Shown here piece by piece: positions 30,655-39,622 of a stretch of DNA of 53,820 nt. Positions within the stretch are counted from its first letter, which is position 1, and every line of letters starts with the position of its first letter. The stretch spans positions 1 to 53,820 of the IMG/VR virus record IMGVR_UViG_3300025671_012102. The stretch is one strand, 5' to 3'. A program made the translations under genes and the position numbers. The stretch comes from a virus. The notes beneath the pieces were generated by a model, which worked only from the letters and a program-made list of their open reading frames with translations, ran no database searches and was not told the DNA's origin.

Positions 30655-31016
30655 TGGCTGCGCTGGCTGAGTTCCGCATTGATATTGCGCCTGATGTGCA
30701 GCAGTGTCCGACGCTCTTTATTGACCGTCAGTTAATTCACGTCGCTATTGAGTTTTGCAAAGAGACAAAGATTGCGGAGCCGCCAGCGCTAAGTTCTAAC
30801 GAAGTACCGGACGAGCTTTTGGAGTACATCGAAGGGATAGCCCACGGTGTAAAGGCTCGCTTATTTGCAATGCCAAGTAAGCCGTGGACACAGACAAATC
30901 TCGTCGATTATCACCAAAACAAATTTGTTGAAGCAAAAGCAGACGCTAAAGCGGCTTACATCATTGGCGAGCAATCCAACCCACTAACCATTGAATCTAA
31001 GCCGTTCGGCTTTTAG
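30654..31016 (+). CDS. Probable head-to-tail connector component
   Basis: A 120-residue protein with the alternating helix/loop pattern of small connector proteins: DVQQCPTLFIDRQLIHVAIEF (about 14-34) then VPDELLEYIEGIAHGVKARLF and a DYHQNKFVEAKADAKAAY helix. It lies between the HeH-type gene and the adaptor-like gene. The role is inferred from order in podovirus genomes; no motif gives proof. Confidence 0.6.
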   Translation: MAALAEFRIDIAPDVQQCPTLFIDRQLIHVAIEFCKETKIAEPPALSSNEVPDELLEYIEGIAHGVKARLFAMPSKPWTQTNLVDYHQNKFVEAKADAKAAYIIGEQSNPLTIESKPFGF

Positions 31017-31024
31017 GAATCATC

Positions 31025-31696
31025 ATGGCAACCACATTAGTCGTAAAAGTCATTAAGCGCGTCCAGCGTATTATCAATGATAAAACAGGGATCATTTGGC
31101 CTGAATCTGAATTGCTCGAAGACTTTAACGATGCGATTAAAGACATTGTTTTGCATCGTCCAGATGCCAGCACAATTAACACAGTATTTGATTGCGCTAC
31201 TAGCTCAAGCAAGCAGCTCTTGCCTAGCGATGCATTGCGATTGGTGGAGGTGGTTCGAAATATTGGCGGGAACGTCATCACTAATATTGATCGATCTACG
31301 CTGAATGCGACGCGCCCTGATTGGCACCAAAGCACACCAACGATTGCGATAGAGCATTACGTTTATGATGAACGTGATCCTAAGACGTTCTATCTCTATC
31401 CGCGTCCTGCGAATAACGGTGAAGACGCGCACCAAATCGAAATCGTGTATTCAACATGTCCCGCTGATATCGAAATAGATGAAGCGAGCATTAAAAACGG
31501 CTCTAGCACAATTACCATTCCAATTGATGACACTTATTCAAATGCGATTATTGATTTCATGTTAGCGCGAGCGTACAGCAAAGACCTTGGTTCTGCGGCT
31601 AACGCTAATCGATCAGCGCGTCATTACCAGCTATATGGGAACGCTTTGGGCGTAAAACTTCAGTCTGATGCAATGATGATGAAAGAGGGGGCTTAA
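31025..31696 (+). CDS. Probable head-tail adaptor
   Basis: A 223-residue protein resembling the adaptor (T7 gp11-type/DUF6682-like) proteins of short-tailed phages. Features are the N-terminal helix VIKRVQRIINDKTGIIWPESELLEDFNDAIKDIV (read across about 8-41), the QLLPSDALRLVEVVRNIGG block (about 64-82), a beta strand YVYDERDPKTFYLYP, and a C-terminal helix with ARAYSKDLGS. Similar proteins sit below the portal and carry the tail. Call based on pattern and gene order. Confidence 0.65.
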   Translation: MATTLVVKVIKRVQRIINDKTGIIWPESELLEDFNDAIKDIVLHRPDASTINTVFDCATSSSKQLLPSDALRLVEVVRNIGGNVITNIDRSTLNATRPDWHQSTPTIAIEHYVYDERDPKTFYLYPRPANNGEDAHQIEIVYSTCPADIEIDEASIKNGSSTITIPIDDTYSNAIIDFMLARAYSKDLGSAANANRSARHYQLYGNALGVKLQSDAMMMKEGA

Positions 31697-31699
31697 ACC

Positions 31700-33289
31700 A
31701 TGGCCTGGCCGACATTTACCGTTGATGTAACGCAAAACAGCAATCAGATTAAGGTTTATGGACCTGTACCAGCTAGCCAGTTACCTGCTGGTTTTGAGGC
31801 TATCATCAACGGCATTGGAAACCTAGAAGTAAGTTACGGTACAGCTGTCATGTATGACGGCTCAAACAACCCTTACTCTCACTTGTATTTAGCACGCCCA
31901 TATAAAGGTTCGACAGCTAGCAATGTAGAAATGGTCGTCAAGCCAACTGGCTCGCAATTTAACGATGTTGTTAGCATTTTCCAGAACGCCTCTAATTTAC
32001 TAAACAGCACCATGGCCGGCTTTCGCCAGTTCGTTGAAGGTACCAGCCCTGTATCTTTTCAACCGTTGGATGAGAATGCCGAGCCTATTTCCATTAAGCC
32101 ATTACTGCAGATGAATCAGGAAGCCCAAGCAGCGGTAAACCAAGCTATTAGCGCCTTCCAGAACGCAGCAGGCACCGCAGCTGGCTATGACGTTACGTCA
32201 AGTACGACTGATACAGGGAATGGTGCGAATGGTAAGCCTAAGTTGTTGAGGGTTGGGGATGGAGGGATTTTGGGAAATCCCATTCCTATTGCAAGCGGTA
32301 ATCTTGATTCAGTAATAGTGCCAGGGGTTTATGCCGTTAGTTCTGGAACAATTGGCAATCCAACAAATGATAACGGAGTGCTAATCGTTAGCCTTCGAGC
32401 AGCTAACCGAATACATCATCGATTTTTGCAACTTGGAGGGCAAAATTTTGTTGGTGAATACGAAAGGGTGAGTTATGGCTCGATGCTGTGGTCGCCATTT
32501 GAGAAGGTATTAACAACTGGCAACACTGGTACAGCTGTTGGCTATGATGTGACATCTAACGCGACTGATAAAACGCCAAACAGATTGTTGAAAGTGGGTG
32601 ATTTTGGTCTAGGAGGTGGGGGGTTATACGGGTTTTTTGGCCTTGATCTAAATAACTATATTGAAACGGGTGTTTACAGAAATTCGTCACATGCGAATTG
32701 GAATAACTCAACAAATAAACCTCCGTCTATTGCAACAGCACTTAACCAGACGTTTGTTCTTACTGTAGACAGAAATCAATCATCAGCTTTAACGCAAATG
32801 CTTCATGTTGAATCTAATAGATTTTTTATAAGAGCTAGAAATATAACTGATACATGGACGCCATGGCGAGAGGTTCTTCACACTGGCAACCTAGTAGGTA
32901 CAGTATCTCAATCATCAAGTGTACCAACTGGTGCAATCATTCAACGCGGCTCAAATGCAAACGGCGAATACACTAAGTTTGCGGATGGTACGATGATTTG
33001 TGTTGCAGATAAATCTCTGACTTTTGGGTCTAGTGCAGCTGCAACTATTGGCGGGTTGGCGGGCTTTAGAACTAGCTCCGGTGATGTTGCGACACAATTC
33101 ACTTTACCATCATCATTTTCTGGTGAATTTTCAGTCGTCATCTCATCCAGAGTTTCAACTGGTCCATTAATTATATTGGGTGGTGGCAGGACTTCTGACT
33201 CGGTTGCATATATTAGTGCTTTTAGCACTATGAGTTGGTCTAATTTGATGCAGACTTTTAATTATGTATGTATTGGCCGCTGGTACTAA
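31700..33289 (+). CDS. Tail fibre with tandem pyocin-knob repeats
   Basis: A 529-residue host-recognition fibre. The N-terminal part (about 1-155) resembles the T7-fibre-like attachment domain with FQNASNLLNSTM. Two homologous modules start near residues 162 and 280, each with GYDVTS, then LLRVGD or LLKVGD, followed by a pyocin-knob-type domain ending in HTGN or TTGN. The last part (from about 400) has GAIIQRGSNANGEYTKFADGT, a widespread fibre-tip motif. Internal duplication shows module growth. Adjacent small genes (33299, 33663) are probably fibre partners. Confidence 0.85.
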   Translation: MAWPTFTVDVTQNSNQIKVYGPVPASQLPAGFEAIINGIGNLEVSYGTAVMYDGSNNPYSHLYLARPYKGSTASNVEMVVKPTGSQFNDVVSIFQNASNLLNSTMAGFRQFVEGTSPVSFQPLDENAEPISIKPLLQMNQEAQAAVNQAISAFQNAAGTAAGYDVTSSTTDTGNGANGKPKLLRVGDGGILGNPIPIASGNLDSVIVPGVYAVSSGTIGNPTNDNGVLIVSLRAANRIHHRFLQLGGQNFVGEYERVSYGSMLWSPFEKVLTTGNTGTAVGYDVTSNATDKTPNRLLKVGDFGLGGGGLYGFFGLDLNNYIETGVYRNSSHANWNNSTNKPPSIATALNQTFVLTVDRNQSSALTQMLHVESNRFFIRARNITDTWTPWREVLHTGNLVGTVSQSSSVPTGAIIQRGSNANGEYTKFADGTMICVADKSLTFGSSAAATIGGLAGFRTSSGDVATQFTLPSSFSGEFSVVISSRVSTGPLIILGGGRTSDSVAYISAFSTMSWSNLMQTFNYVCIGRWY

Positions 33290-33298
33290 GGAGCACTT

Positions 33299-33670
33299 AT
33301 GAAAATAATTTTATCCCCTACAGATTCAAATAAAACAACAACTGTTTCATTGTCCGGCTTAGTTTTAACTATCGATGATGTTGAATATGATCTGTCAGTC
33401 ATTCCAGAGGGTGGCCAAGCAGAGCCCGAAGAAGACTCTCATTTCATCGGCATAGTTACTCGTGAATCTGTCACGATTAAATACGAGTATGACAGCTTAA
33501 AAGCGGAGCCGAACCAGTCAACTGATTGGGCTGATTACACGTTTGATATTGATGAGGGCGAGGTTCCTTGCCCTATTAAGTGGTTACCAGAGCCAGAAGT
33601 TCTTGCGCCTGTAGTGGAGCCCGATCAAATAGATGAAGACCTTATTCAATCGGAGTCTGAGAATGTTTAA
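33299..33670 (+). CDS. Small protein following the tail fibre
   Basis: A 123-residue acidic, beta-rich protein (MKIILSPTDSNKTTTVSL at the start) with a Pro/Glu-rich C-terminus. It follows the fibre gene by 9 bases and overlaps the next gene by 8 bases. Genes here often encode fibre-associated or virion proteins. No family is recognised. Confidence 0.6.
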   Translation: MKIILSPTDSNKTTTVSLSGLVLTIDDVEYDLSVIPEGGQAEPEEDSHFIGIVTRESVTIKYEYDSLKAEPNQSTDWADYTFDIDEGEVPCPIKWLPEPEVLAPVVEPDQIDEDLIQSESENV

Positions 33671-33893
33671 AAATATCAAAACAGCTGAGCAATTAGCTGT
33701 TGAAAAATTAGCAGCTGAGCAAGCGCAGAAAGTTGCTGAGTCAAAAGCCTATCTCGCTAAGACCGATTGGATTATCTCGAAAGTGGGTGAGGCAGCAATG
33801 CTAGGAGAGGGAGCTGAAGCTCTCAAAACGAAATATGCAGTTGAAATCGCAGCACGAGAAGAAGCGAGAGCATTAATTAACTTGCACGAGTAA
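33663..33893 (+). CDS. Probable tail-fibre assembly-type protein
   Basis: A 76-residue helical protein starting MFKNIKTAEQLAVEKLAAEQ at ATG 33663 (the frame is open further up but overlaps the previous gene more). The YLAKTDWIISKVGE segment followed by a charged helix ending AREEARALI resembles the C-terminal ends of tail-fibre assembly chaperones. Modest confidence. A terminator follows. Confidence 0.55.
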   Translation: MFKNIKTAEQLAVEKLAAEQAQKVAESKAYLAKTDWIISKVGEAAMLGEGAEALKTKYAVEIAAREEARALINLHE

Positions 33894-33915
33894 CAAACAC
33901 TCAAATAACCCACGG

Positions 33916-33933
33916 CCGCGAAAGCGGTTTTTT
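33916..33933 (+). terminator. Terminator after the fibre block
   Basis: CCGC and GCGG around a GAAA tetraloop (33916-33927), followed by TTTTTT. A short but typical stem. Confidence 0.6.
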
Positions 33934-33950
33934 TATACCTGAGAAAACCT

Positions 33951-35546
33951 ATGACCCTACGAATCACAGATTTTGCTGGCATAGCGCCCGTTGTTGCCCC
34001 ACACAAACTTAATACGCTTGCTCAGGTTGCCAAGAATGTCCGACTCGAAAGTGGCCAGCTTGAAGCGATGAAGGGCAATGCGTTTGTTGCGTCGACACAA
34101 CTTAACAATATTCAGTCCATTGCACGCTATCAGCCTGGTGAAACACCTTACTGGTTTGAGTTTAGTTCTCACGTCGATATGGTGCCGTCTCAGATATTTG
34201 GTTCAGCACGTAGTGAAATGTATTGGACGGATGGCGTGAAGCCAAAGCGCACCACGTCAAGCATTGCTACGGCAAGCGCGCCATATCCAAGTGCATCTTT
34301 TTCTTTGGGAGTGCCTGCGCCAGACGGCCAGATAGTTGCGAGCGATATTACAGGCGATGAGCCAGAAACGGACTTTGAATTGGAAGATCGTGTGTATGTG
34401 GTCACGTTTGTGACAGAGGAAGGTTACGAGGGGGCGCCATCGTTGCCAGTTAACATTGAGCTAGGAACCGAGCAGGGCTGTACGCTTTCTAATTTACCAA
34501 CTTCATACGATGGTAACTACAACATCACTCGAAAACGCATTTACCGTGGCACCGCTGCATCGAGTGATATTCATTTTCTTACCGAGTTGGATTTAGCGAC
34601 AAGCACTCATGTTGATACTGCAGAAGCATTAACACTTGGTGAGGCGCTATCAACTTACGACTACGATTTGCCGCCTGATGACTTAATAGGGCTGACTGTT
34701 ATGCCCAATGGTGTGCTTGCTGGCTTTAACGACAATCAGCTTTGCTTTTCAGAACCTTTCTTGCCTTACGCTTGGCCTACTATCTACAGATTAACAACCG
34801 AAAACCCGATAGTGGGCATTGCGGCTATTGGTTCTGGCTTGCTAGTGACAACGACGGGTAAACCGTATTTGGCGTTGGGTACGACACCGGGCTCTATTCT
34901 GCTTCAGCAAATGGACAGTAACCAAGCATGCGTTAGTAAGCGTAGTTTGGTTGATGTGGGCAATGCTGCTATTTATGCATCCCCTGATGGTTTGGCTAAG
35001 GGAAGTGCGTCAGGCGTTCAATTAATCGGTGACGACTTGTTTTCTCGTGATCAATGGCAGGCACTAAAGCCTGAAAGTATTCACGCTTATTACCACGATG
35101 AAAAGTATATTTTCTTCTATGATAATGGCGCCAAGCGAGGTGGTTATATTTTAGATCCGTCAGCAAAGACGGGCGCGTTAACTGAGTTAGATTTTTACGT
35201 CGATTCGGGCTTTAACGATTTGGCGACGGACACCCTTTATTTCCTTAAAGACGGTGAGATCCTTTCCTTCCAACATGGCGATCCTGTCAGCTACACATGG
35301 CGTTCGGCACAATTCCAACTACCTAATTTAATGCCATACAGCGTTTGTCGTGTCGTGGCTGACTCTTACCCCGCTGAAATATCGATTATTTACGATGGTG
35401 AAGAAACGGTAATGACCTATGTGGATGATCAGCCGTTTCGTTTTCCTGCTGGACGACGAGCTCGCTTTATCGAGGTAGAGCTTCGCGGGACCAACTCAGT
35501 AAAGCAAGTCATGCTTGGCAATGATATGGAGTCTGTAAATGGCTAA
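33951..35546 (+). CDS. Nozzle/tail-tubular-like structural protein
   Basis: A 531-residue beta-rich protein. The opening ITDFAGIAPVVAPHKLNTL followed by AQVAKNVRLESGQLEAMKG is typical of the large tail proteins below the adaptor in podoviruses (nozzle/gp12-like). Many repeated strands suggest a propeller-like fold, with YRLTTENPIVGIAAIGSGLLV and SKRSLVDVGNAAIYASPDGL in the middle, and RFIEVELRGTN near the end. It overlaps the next gene by 8 bases. Structural role is well supported by pattern and position, the exact role less so. Confidence 0.75.
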   Translation: MTLRITDFAGIAPVVAPHKLNTLAQVAKNVRLESGQLEAMKGNAFVASTQLNNIQSIARYQPGETPYWFEFSSHVDMVPSQIFGSARSEMYWTDGVKPKRTTSSIATASAPYPSASFSLGVPAPDGQIVASDITGDEPETDFELEDRVYVVTFVTEEGYEGAPSLPVNIELGTEQGCTLSNLPTSYDGNYNITRKRIYRGTAASSDIHFLTELDLATSTHVDTAEALTLGEALSTYDYDLPPDDLIGLTVMPNGVLAGFNDNQLCFSEPFLPYAWPTIYRLTTENPIVGIAAIGSGLLVTTTGKPYLALGTTPGSILLQQMDSNQACVSKRSLVDVGNAAIYASPDGLAKGSASGVQLIGDDLFSRDQWQALKPESIHAYYHDEKYIFFYDNGAKRGGYILDPSAKTGALTELDFYVDSGFNDLATDTLYFLKDGEILSFQHGDPVSYTWRSAQFQLPNLMPYSVCRVVADSYPAEISIIYDGEETVMTYVDDQPFRFPAGRRARFIEVELRGTNSVKQVMLGNDMESVNG

Positions 35547-37863
35547 GGCAAAGCGGCCACAGATTGAGCCAGCCCGATTTACTGGCCAGCTTGCAGGCAT
35601 TAACACAATACTTAATGCCATTCGTGAGCAAATGCAAATAGATCAGGGCGACCGTGGCGACCCATTAGATCGAGCGGTGAAGATTCGAGATTTAACCGAT
35701 GCGGGTGTAGCCGAGTTTCTTTTGTCAAAACGAGGCAAAGGGCAGTACGCAAGTATTGTTGCACCGGCTGGCAATCAATTGGTGACAGCGGCACCACCAA
35801 ACCCTGAAAATCTGCAAGCTAATCCAACAACTGCAACTATTTACTTAACGTGGGATGCGCCTAACTACCCTTATCATGCTTACACCGAAGTGTGGCGCAA
35901 CACAGAAGATAACTTATCTACCGCAATAGATTTAGGCGCTCGTCCAGCGTATCGCTATTACGCTGACCCTGTGGACTCAGGACGCACGTATTACTATTGG
36001 GTTCGCTTTGTTACCCACGCTGGTAAAAAGTCCGATTACAACGCTGTGGATGGCGTCAGCGCAACAACCAATCTTGATCCATCGGTTGTCCTTGAAACGC
36101 TGAATGACAAAATCACATCGAGCCAGCTTGTAAAGGACTTGCGCGACGAAATTGAGCTTATATCTGAATTGGAAGGTGGGTTGGCTCAAGAAGTAGAAGC
36201 ACGAATTCTCGCAGACACAAAGGAAAAACAAGAGCGGATTGCCAGTATACAGCAAGAAGCCGAACAGACGGCTAATAGCATTCTTCTTGAATCACAGGAG
36301 CGAATTAAATCATTTCAAGCGCTTCAATCTATTGAAAGCTTGGTTGGCAATGATGCAAGAGAACTAAAGGCACTCGCTCGTATCTCGAATGAAGAAGTGT
36401 CCCGCATACAGCAATACCAAGAACTGTCTGCATCGTATCAAACGTTAAAAAGCACTTCTAATGCTCAAATCATTCGACTCGATGAAGCAATAGCAAGTGA
36501 AAGCGAAGCACGAGCATCGTCTATTGTTTCGCTAACAGCTAAGTTTGAAAACGATTTGGGCATCGCTAGGGATGCGGCTGTAGAGGAAGCGATTAACGTC
36601 ATTACCACGAATGACGATGTTATAGCTCAAGTAATCACCAAGATAAGCGCGGCAGATACGGCAAACTGGGCAACAACGACTTATGTGACAGATAATGTTG
36701 TCACACCACTGAATGCCCTAGCTACTCGAACAGACACGCTAGAAAGCCAATATCAATCGTTAGGCAGCACATACCTCTCTCAATCAAGTTTTACGGATTG
36801 GCAGCAATCGTACACATCAGATCAAACTGCAACGGCTGAGCGTCTAAATTCGCTCGCAACGTCATTAACTAACCCTAGCACTGGCTTATCAAGTAAAGCC
36901 AGCCTGAGCCAGTTAACCCAAGCTAAAAACGATATTTATAACAGTGCTGTTTCACAATTTGGCAGCATTGAAGCCAAGTTCCAGAATCAACAAAGTGACA
37001 TTAATGCTCGTGCTACTCAGACAGAACTTAATGAGGTGGCGGCAGGGCTTGATGGTGTAAGTGTTAATCGGCTGTCTCAAGCTATCACGACTCTAAAACA
37101 ATCAGATTTTGAATCACAAACTCAGTACATTAAAAATATTGAGCAGTCATCAAAAGCCGATCGCTCCCAGATGACGCGATATGAGCGGATGGAATCAGAG
37201 TACAAGACGGGATTGAGCGCAACTAAGGCGTCTATCACTCAACTTGCAGAAACAGTAAGCACCGAATCCACTGCTCGAGCCAACGCAATTACCCAATTGA
37301 CGACCGAGATTAATGGTCAAAAAGCAACACTTGAACAGCAAGCATCAAGCATTGATGGTATACGCACAAACTGGGCGGTTAAGTTTCAAATTGATAATGA
37401 CGGTGTAAAGCGCGTTTCTGGTTTTGGTATAAGTGCGGATGGCGAAAGTACAGGCGCACACTTCGATGTTGATCAATTTAGCATTTCAAAGCCCGGTGCC
37501 GAGAAACTAGATTTTTCTGTTGCTGATGTGTTGCAACCGGATGGTACCACTAAGCGCATGGTGGTAATGGATGCGGCCAGCATAGTAAATCTAGTGGTTA
37601 AAAACGCAATGATAGAAAGCATTTCTGCTGACAAAATCACAGCTGGATTACTTGGCGCTCAGTTTGTAGATACTGAAAACCTAACAGTAAAAGACGCCAA
37701 ATCATCGAACTATCTTTATCAAACGTCAGGGTGGCGCCTCACAAAAGATGGATTTTTTGAAATCAATTCCAGCACTGACGATGGCCGAATACAGCAAGAT
37801 GGTAACGGCATGAGGGTGTATGACAAAAATGGTGTACTACGTGTAAAAATGGGGAAATTGTAA
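35539..37863 (+). CDS. J-like tail protein with FN3 and DUF1983 regions
   Basis: A 774-residue virion protein. After an N-terminal helical part (1-80), a fibronectin type III domain (about 84-178; PENLQANPTTATIYLTWDAP) leads to a very long coiled-coil region (about 190-640) rich in Gln, Ser and Ala. The C-terminal part (about 640-774) matches the DUF1983 region of phage tip proteins such as J: NWAVKFQIDNDGVKRVSGFG, SISADKITAG and a final VYDKNGVLRVKMG. It probably forms a central spike or receptor contact. Its presence in a short-tailed phage indicates module exchange with long-tailed phages. Its stop overlaps the next start (TAATG). Confidence 0.8.
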   Translation: MAKAKRPQIEPARFTGQLAGINTILNAIREQMQIDQGDRGDPLDRAVKIRDLTDAGVAEFLLSKRGKGQYASIVAPAGNQLVTAAPPNPENLQANPTTATIYLTWDAPNYPYHAYTEVWRNTEDNLSTAIDLGARPAYRYYADPVDSGRTYYYWVRFVTHAGKKSDYNAVDGVSATTNLDPSVVLETLNDKITSSQLVKDLRDEIELISELEGGLAQEVEARILADTKEKQERIASIQQEAEQTANSILLESQERIKSFQALQSIESLVGNDARELKALARISNEEVSRIQQYQELSASYQTLKSTSNAQIIRLDEAIASESEARASSIVSLTAKFENDLGIARDAAVEEAINVITTNDDVIAQVITKISAADTANWATTTYVTDNVVTPLNALATRTDTLESQYQSLGSTYLSQSSFTDWQQSYTSDQTATAERLNSLATSLTNPSTGLSSKASLSQLTQAKNDIYNSAVSQFGSIEAKFQNQQSDINARATQTELNEVAAGLDGVSVNRLSQAITTLKQSDFESQTQYIKNIEQSSKADRSQMTRYERMESEYKTGLSATKASITQLAETVSTESTARANAITQLTTEINGQKATLEQQASSIDGIRTNWAVKFQIDNDGVKRVSGFGISADGESTGAHFDVDQFSISKPGAEKLDFSVADVLQPDGTTKRMVVMDAASIVNLVVKNAMIESISADKITAGLLGAQFVDTENLTVKDAKSSNYLYQTSGWRLTKDGFFEINSSTDDGRIQQDGNGMRVYDKNGVLRVKMGKL

Positions 37864-38198
37864 TGGCGGAAGTTATTTTGACTTTGATCAAGGGAGAGGG
37901 AAAAGAGTTTCCTCTATCGTTCAATGACCAATCGGGAAACAGACTTGATTTTACTGGCTCTAGTTTCTCATTTGCCATCGACATCATGGACGAGGAAAGA
38001 GTGATTCAGCGCACGATAGAGCAAGAAAGCGTCACAGTTTCCCAGAGCGAGAAAGGGAAAATAAACATAGTGTTTGATCAGAGCCTTGTAGATGAATTGC
38101 CGCTAGGCGTTCATGGCTTTCGAATCAAAAGCAACATTGGGGATCACAATGACAAATACACAATCGCAAGCGACTTGGTGCGCGTTGTAAATGGCTGA
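37863..38198 (+). CDS. Small beta-rich virion protein
   Basis: A 111-residue protein starting MAEVILTLIKGEGKEFPL, with alternating strands typical of an immunoglobulin- or BppU-like small domain (FSFAIDIMDEERVIQRTI). It overlaps both neighbours, so it is tied to the tail-tip block. A baseplate/fibre-accessory role is likely by position; the family is not certain. Confidence 0.6.
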   Translation: MAEVILTLIKGEGKEFPLSFNDQSGNRLDFTGSSFSFAIDIMDEERVIQRTIEQESVTVSQSEKGKINIVFDQSLVDELPLGVHGFRIKSNIGDHNDKYTIASDLVRVVNG

Positions 38199-38538
38199 TT
38201 ATGGCTTTGCTACTTACACGCAAGATGGCGTAGAAGGTTTTAATCTAAGCACTCGAATCACAAAGAAGGTGCTGGATTTAACGATTGAGGCAGACAGTTC
38301 CGGCAGCATGACGGTGTCTGTTCCCGATAATCTCGCTGTCGCAATCACTGTTATTCAGCTGGATGGTGACGCTTACATGCGACATTACCCACATCGAGTT
38401 ACATTTGATGCGAGTACGAACGTATTAACCTATTCGCCAGGTGTGAATCCAGACCCAAAACTGAATGGTTTTGAAGAATGGAGTATTCCGAAGCGCAGCA
38501 GATCCGCCATTATTATTTATGGTTTTGTTCCCGGGTGA
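38191..38538 (+). CDS. Small virion protein, DUF6453-like
   Basis: A 115-residue beta-rich protein: MADYGFATYTQDGVEGFNL at the start, DLTIEADSSGSMTVSVPDN in the middle, IPKRSRSAIIIYGFVPG at the end. This start and strand pattern is shared by small tail-associated proteins of several prophages. It overlaps the gene before by 8 bases and precedes a larger protein whose start (MTYGFEVTING) is related, suggesting the two share an N-terminal module. Confidence 0.6.
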   Translation: MADYGFATYTQDGVEGFNLSTRITKKVLDLTIEADSSGSMTVSVPDNLAVAITVIQLDGDAYMRHYPHRVTFDASTNVLTYSPGVNPDPKLNGFEEWSIPKRSRSAIIIYGFVPG

Positions 38539-38541
38539 TTT

Positions 38542-39489
38542 ATGACGTACGGTTTTGAGGTTACGATCAATGGCACCCAAGTTAAGCTGGATGACGAATA
38601 CGAAAACATTGTGTTGCTAGGTAAGAAAACTGTCCAACTCTCAGCAGGCTATCAAGTGGTTTCATTGTCAGAGTTTGAACACGAGAATCTAACAACCTGT
38701 ATTCGCCATCTAGGCTTTGGCGTGTCATTCTTAGGGTATATTTATAGCAATGGCAAACGAGCTGGATTAAGGCTATACGCAAGTGCGGCAGGCAAAGCGG
38801 AACTTGCATTACTTGTTCCATTTTACCCAATGCCAGAGCAAGGATATGGCGTTATTTTATATAGCGAGTTTGGAGAGCAGAAATTTCATTCTGATCACAT
38901 TTATTTCGATGTGAAAAATACGGGTGATTTGAATATTGGGGGGATCAATACAAGCAAAGACATGTATGTTTTAAGCAACCCTGAAAGCCCATCATTAAGG
39001 TATTACCCCCGTTACGAAGAGTATCAATTGCCTGTCTATGGTCAGGTTCCTTATCAGTCATGTAGTACATCATATCGATATGTGACAACTTGCACTTACG
39101 TTCCACCAAAAATGGTATGTGGTTACGTAAATGGCAGTTATTCCTGCAGTTACCAAGGAGGTGGGCAAGTATGTACGTCGAAACTTGAACCATATCAAGT
39201 TTGTAATACCTTTTATAAAACTGAAATTGTTGGATATCGAACAGAGTCTAACAGTTGGGTGAATTGCACGAAAACAATCGGCATGATTCAGCAAAGCATT
39301 GATGGCAATTTAAGCAAAACTACCGTGACGCTGAATAATAATCAGTATGCGTACGGGGTCTATGACTATGGCAACTACAATCACTTTAATGGATTGTCAT
39401 TTTCTTTGCCTGCCACTTTTATATTTAACCCACCATCAAACAAACTGGCGTTCAGTTCCCGAACCATTACCTGTAAAGCCATAGTTTAA
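38542..39489 (+). CDS. Cys/Tyr-rich virion protein
   Basis: A 315-residue protein. The first part (about 1-150) is beta-rich and starts MTYGFEVTING, related to the upstream small protein. Residues about 180-245 form an unusual Cys/Tyr-rich region: SCSTSYRYVTTCTY, VCGYVNGSYSCSY, QVCTS and YQVCNTFY, with repeated Y-x-x-C units. A beta-rich tail with SLPATFIFNPPSN follows. The cysteines may form disulfides outside the cell or bind metal. Probably a tail-tip or receptor-contact protein. Confidence 0.6.
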   Translation: MTYGFEVTINGTQVKLDDEYENIVLLGKKTVQLSAGYQVVSLSEFEHENLTTCIRHLGFGVSFLGYIYSNGKRAGLRLYASAAGKAELALLVPFYPMPEQGYGVILYSEFGEQKFHSDHIYFDVKNTGDLNIGGINTSKDMYVLSNPESPSLRYYPRYEEYQLPVYGQVPYQSCSTSYRYVTTCTYVPPKMVCGYVNGSYSCSYQGGGQVCTSKLEPYQVCNTFYKTEIVGYRTESNSWVNCTKTIGMIQQSIDGNLSKTTVTLNNNQYAYGVYDYGNYNHFNGLSFSLPATFIFNPPSNKLAFSSRTITCKAIV

Positions 39490-39578
39490 TTAACAACCAA
39501 GACTGACAATTGATAACGAATAAGCTATAGTTTTCCCATGCTGCCATAAGTGTGTGCAGTCCCATTCTTTTTAAATTA

Positions 39579-39602
39579 AACCGCCCCAGTGGCGGTTTTT
39601 TT
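39579..39602 (+). terminator. Terminator after the tail-tip block
   Basis: AACCGCC (39579-39585) pairs with GGCGGTT (39591-39597) around CCAGT, followed by T-run. Same stem as other terminators in this genome. Confidence 0.8.
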
Positions 39603-39622
39603 GTGCCCAAAAAAGGTGATTT

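Noticed and set aside
31700-33289. Diversity-generating retroelement acting on the tail fibre
   Set aside because: No reverse transcriptase gene or template/variable repeat pair is visible, despite the BPP-1-like gene order.
33633-33670. Programmed frameshift between the two small genes after the tail fibre
   Set aside because: The overlap is short and the second gene has its own ATG at 33663; no slippery sequence is seen.
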